Source: an uncultured Collinsella sp. (GTDB taxonomy: Bacteria; Actinomycetota; Coriobacteriia; Coriobacteriales; Coriobacteriaceae). From it: a stretch of 5,452 nucleotides of DNA. The DNA lies in the NCBI GenBank assembly GCA_900547025.1, contig UREZ01000106.1, positions 1 to 5,452 of the forward strand, read 5' to 3'. This document shows, piece after piece, positions 5,299 through 5,452 of this stretch; positions within the stretch are counted from its first letter, which is position 1; each line of letters begins with the position of its first letter. A program made the position numbers and the translations under genes. The notes under the pieces are model-generated. The model ran no database searches, was not told where the DNA came from, and worked only from the letters and a program-made list of their open reading frames with translations.

Positions 5299-5452
5299 AT
5301 GGAAACGATCATCAACGTCGACGATGTCTCGTTCTCCTACGGCACGCAGACCGAGCAGGCGCTTAAGCATATCTCGCTCGGCGTGAACAGGGGAGATTTT
5401 ATCGGCATTATCGGGCCTTCGGGCGCCGGCAAGTCCACACTTGCCGCCTGCC
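5299..5452 (+). CDS. ECF transporter ATPase (A component), 5' part only
   Basis: The frame from ATG 5299 stays open to the right edge, giving 51 residues. It begins METIINVDDVSFSYG, the usual first strand and aromatic A-loop of an ABC ATPase (FSYG, Tyr14). It continues to GDFIGIIGPSGAGKSTLAAC, which contains the Walker A motif GPSGAGKST (39-47). The ribosome site is GAAAGG (5288-5293), 5 nt before the ATG. Its place after an S component argues for the energising ATPase of an ECF importer, which binds ATP on the cytoplasmic side and couples through a T component. The latter, and possibly a second ATPase domain, would lie beyond the window. From 51 residues alone a general ABC ATPase cannot be excluded. 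Confidence 0.85.
   Translation, partial: METIINVDDVSFSYGTQTEQALKHISLGVNRGDFIGIIGPSGAGKSTLAAC

Overview
The window looks like a piece of a high-GC Actinobacteriota chromosome, most likely a gut Coriobacteriia such as Collinsella. This rests on strong C/G preference at codon third positions, on gene content, and on a Trp-codon leader of the kind known from actinobacterial trp operons. The genus is inference from style, not a database match.

Layout. Positions 1-882 (minus strand) carry the first 294 residues of ribonuclease D; the gene runs off the left edge. A 98-bp divergent intergenic region (883-980) follows. On the plus strand come a diacylglycerol/lipid kinase-family gene (981-1898) and, sharing its stop region through a Shine-Dalgarno overlap, a 30-residue single-pass membrane protein (1908-2000). 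A strong intrinsic terminator (2036-2080) closes this two-gene unit. Positions 2081-2308 are an AT-rich, repeat-laden control region without a gene. It precedes a 600-residue exported C69-family (Ntn-hydrolase) dipeptidase (2309-4111) whose signal-peptidase site exposes the catalytic cysteine, and which ends in an acidic linker and a C-terminal membrane anchor.

The most interesting part is 4190-5452. An extended -10 promoter drives a leader RNA with a 22-residue leader peptide containing three consecutive Trp codons. A 12-bp terminator hairpin with a T-run follows, then an ECF-type S component (4518-5090) and the start of an ECF ATPase (5299 to the right edge). This reads as tryptophan-responsive, ribosome-mediated attenuation of a tryptophan (or tryptophan-like) ECF uptake system rather than of a biosynthetic operon. 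The leader also holds an unusual perfect 18-bp complementarity between the codons right after the Trp run and a segment beyond the terminator (4341-4358 with 4453-4470). The classic attenuator model does not need this pairing. A ~100-bp hairpin-forming element (5097-5197) lies between the S-component and ATPase genes.

Taken together, the right half may be a peptide/amino-acid acquisition neighbourhood: a surface dipeptidase releasing amino acids next to a Trp-controlled importer. That functional link is inference from adjacency only.
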